64,000 bases of DNA from the NCBI RefSeq assembly GCF_014644295.1, contig NZ_BMKK01000001.1, positions 62,001-126,000 of the forward strand. Reading direction: 5' to 3'. This DNA comes from Emticicia aquatilis (lineage in GTDB: Bacteria; Bacteroidota; Bacteroidia; Cytophagales; Spirosomataceae). Below, piece after piece: positions 62,622 through 64,000 of this stretch. Each line of letters begins with the position of its first letter. Position 1 is the first letter of the stretch. The notes beneath the pieces were generated by a model. It saw only the letters and a program-made list of their open reading frames with translations. It made no database searches and was not told the origin of the DNA. A program made the translations under genes and the position numbers.

Positions 62622-64000
62622 ATGAGATTTCGAGAAACACAAAATGGACTAACCGTTACGGCAATTTGCGGTACAACGTGTGTGCTATTATCATTCGATA
62701 TGAAAGTAGCCAAAACCGAAGGTTTACTTGGCTTCGCAATCGAACGAGAAGACAAAACCGAGGGCGATAAGTATTTTCTAAAAGGTTTCAAATACTTTGA
62801 AGAAACAGCAGTTATTGTTGGCGAAGGACAGCTTTTCACTTCATTCGAGCATCCGATTCAATCTTTTATGTGGGAAGATTTTACGGTAAAAAAAGAACAC
62901 GAATATATTTATAATATTATCCCTGTCTTTGGAAAACCCAAATTTCTCGAATATGGCAAAAGTTGTGCTATTAAAGTAACTACCCCAAGCTATGAACTGG
63001 CCGAACACGCAGTTTACTTTAATCGTGGGGTAGCAGGAAGCAATGCCTATGCCATAAAATTCGGAAATAAAAAACCGAGTGAAATGCCCGCAGATGAACA
63101 AAAAAAGGCACTCGAATGGCTTTCGAGGGGACTTTTTGAAGCACTCATTGGCTTCATTGAGTCGGCTAAAGATAATACATTTAAACTAAGGGCGGCTCTA
63201 TATGAATTTGAATACCAGCCAGTTTTAGAAGCTTTCAAAAAAGCCAAAGAAAGAGGAGTTGATGTACATATTGTTTATGATTCGAGGGGACAAAAAGAAA
63301 AAAATACAAAAGCTATTCACGAAGCTGCTCTACCAGCCGAAATGTTAACTCCACGAACCAAAGACCCAGATTTTATTTCTCACAATAAATTTATAGTTCT
63401 TTACAAAAATAACCTGCCCATCAAAGTTTGGACAGGCTCAACTAATATTACCGAAAAAGGGATTTTTGGACAATGTAACACTGGTCATTTAGTAAGTAAT
63501 CCAAAAATAGCTGCTCAATATGCCGATTATTGGGAATGCCTAAATACCGACCCAGAGCAAGATATTATTCAACAAAAGACAGAGGCGATTCAGAAAGATT
63601 TAAAATTAGAAGAAATACCCTCAGGAACATCTGTTTTCTTTAGCCCAAGAAGCAAGAAAGATATTCTTAAAACCTATGCGTCGTTGATTGATGGTTCTAA
63701 AGCATTGGTATGCGGAATGTTTCCGTTCTCGTTTAATAAGGCCATTAAAAATGTGGTCGTGAAGCCAACCGAACACCTCAAATATATCTTAATTGATAAA
63801 CAAGATAAAAACACAACCCTTCCTAATACCGACTTTGATAATATGATTGTTTATGGTGGATATTTTAAAGAGCCACTTTTCAATTGGGTCAAAGAAACAA
63901 GTGCAGGAAGTTTGTTTAAGAGTGGCACAAATTTTATTCATAACAAAATTTTGCTAATCGACCCTATGAGTGAAAACCCAGTAGTAATTATTGGTTCGGC
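62622..64000 (+). CDS. Phospholipase D-like domain protein, C-terminus outside window
   Basis: ATG 62622, open to the right edge (459 codons). An N-terminal part of about 180 residues is not recognised. First HKD-type motif in HNKFIVLYKNN followed by GSTNIT (about residues 250-270) and the second near the edge, HNKILLIDP, followed by IIGSA. Two half-sites fit a PLD-fold nuclease or phosphatidyltransferase; no signal peptide is seen, so a cytoplasmic nuclease-like role is more likely. Confidence 0.85.
   Translation, partial: MRFRETQNGLTVTAICGTTCVLLSFDMKVAKTEGLLGFAIEREDKTEGDKYFLKGFKYFEETAVIVGEGQLFTSFEHPIQSFMWEDFTVKKEHEYIYNIIPVFGKPKFLEYGKSCAIKVTTPSYELAEHAVYFNRGVAGSNAYAIKFGNKKPSEMPADEQKKALEWLSRGLFEALIGFIESAKDNTFKLRAALYEFEYQPVLEAFKKAKERGVDVHIVYDSRGQKEKNTKAIHEAALPAEMLTPRTKDPDFISHNKFIVLYKNNLPIKVWTGSTNITEKGIFGQCNTGHLVSNPKIAAQYADYWECLNTDPEQDIIQQKTEAIQKDLKLEEIPSGTSVFFSPRSKKDILKTYASLIDGSKALVCGMFPFSFNKAIKNVVVKPTEHLKYILIDKQDKNTTLPNTDFDNMIVYGGYFKEPLFNWVKETSAGSLFKSGTNFIHNKILLIDPMSENPVVIIGS

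Overview
The window looks like a chromosomal segment of a Bacteroidota bacterium, most likely of order Cytophagales. The signs are a type IX secretion C-terminal sorting domain, outer-membrane beta-barrel receptors with a CarboxypepD_reg-like N-terminus, several promoters of the Bacteroidota form (TTG or TTTG, about 20 nt, TAnnTTTG), a zinc-less L36, and low GC. The genus cannot be fixed from the sequence alone.

Layout. 1-2933 (-) is the N-terminal part of a huge secreted parallel beta-helix protein built of three repeat modules. 3098-9191 holds a TPR sensor histidine kinase (+) and a NarL-type response regulator (-) that bracket two secreted-protease genes. One of these encodes a free FTP/PepSY propeptide and the other an M4 metallopeptidase that lacks a propeptide. 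9415-10172 is a DUF2975 membrane protein with its small XRE partner, and 10535-13120 is an outer-membrane beta-barrel receptor. 13193-19421 (-) holds an ECF sigma factor, its probable anti-sigma protein, a lipoprotein and a very large T9SS-secreted protein. The last two share an ECF-like promoter motif. 19537-36557 (-) is the S10-spc-alpha ribosomal supercluster from rplC to rplQ, with secY, map, infA and rpoA; rpsJ is not at its head. A promoter-driven, structured-RNA-like block lies just upstream of rplC.

39900-41222 is mnmE. Its 3' end is the integration site of an 11.3-kb AT-rich genomic island (about 41205-52503) bounded by a 16-bp direct repeat. The island carries a tyrosine integrase, an excisionase-like HTH protein, a Rep-like protein, a divergent XRE repressor/ImmA-IrrE metallopeptidase pair, two tiny genes, and a complete type II CBASS anti-phage operon: CD-NTase, E2-E1 fusion Cap2, JAMM protease Cap3 and a membrane effector. 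The effector has a signal/TM helix, a periplasmic coiled coil, a TM helix and a cytoplasmic Rossmann-like domain that I cannot assign to a named CBASS effector. The repressor/protease pair resembles the CapH/CapP switch that turns on some CBASS operons after DNA damage. A lipoprotein gene and a 118-nt imperfect hairpin fill the distal end of the island.

52589-59637 (+) is a full eboABCDEF cluster (EboA, TatD-like EboB, UbiA-like EboC, dehydroquinate-synthase-like EboD, EboE, EboF phosphodiesterase). This set is known from cyanobacteria, proteobacteria, Bacteroidota and eustigmatophyte plastids and is linked to export or handling of a metabolite precursor. It is followed by an amidohydrolase fused to a SnoaL-like domain, a HipA-like kinase with its DUF3037 partner, and a phospholipase-D-fold protein that runs off the right edge. 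No tRNA, rRNA or CRISPR array was seen.
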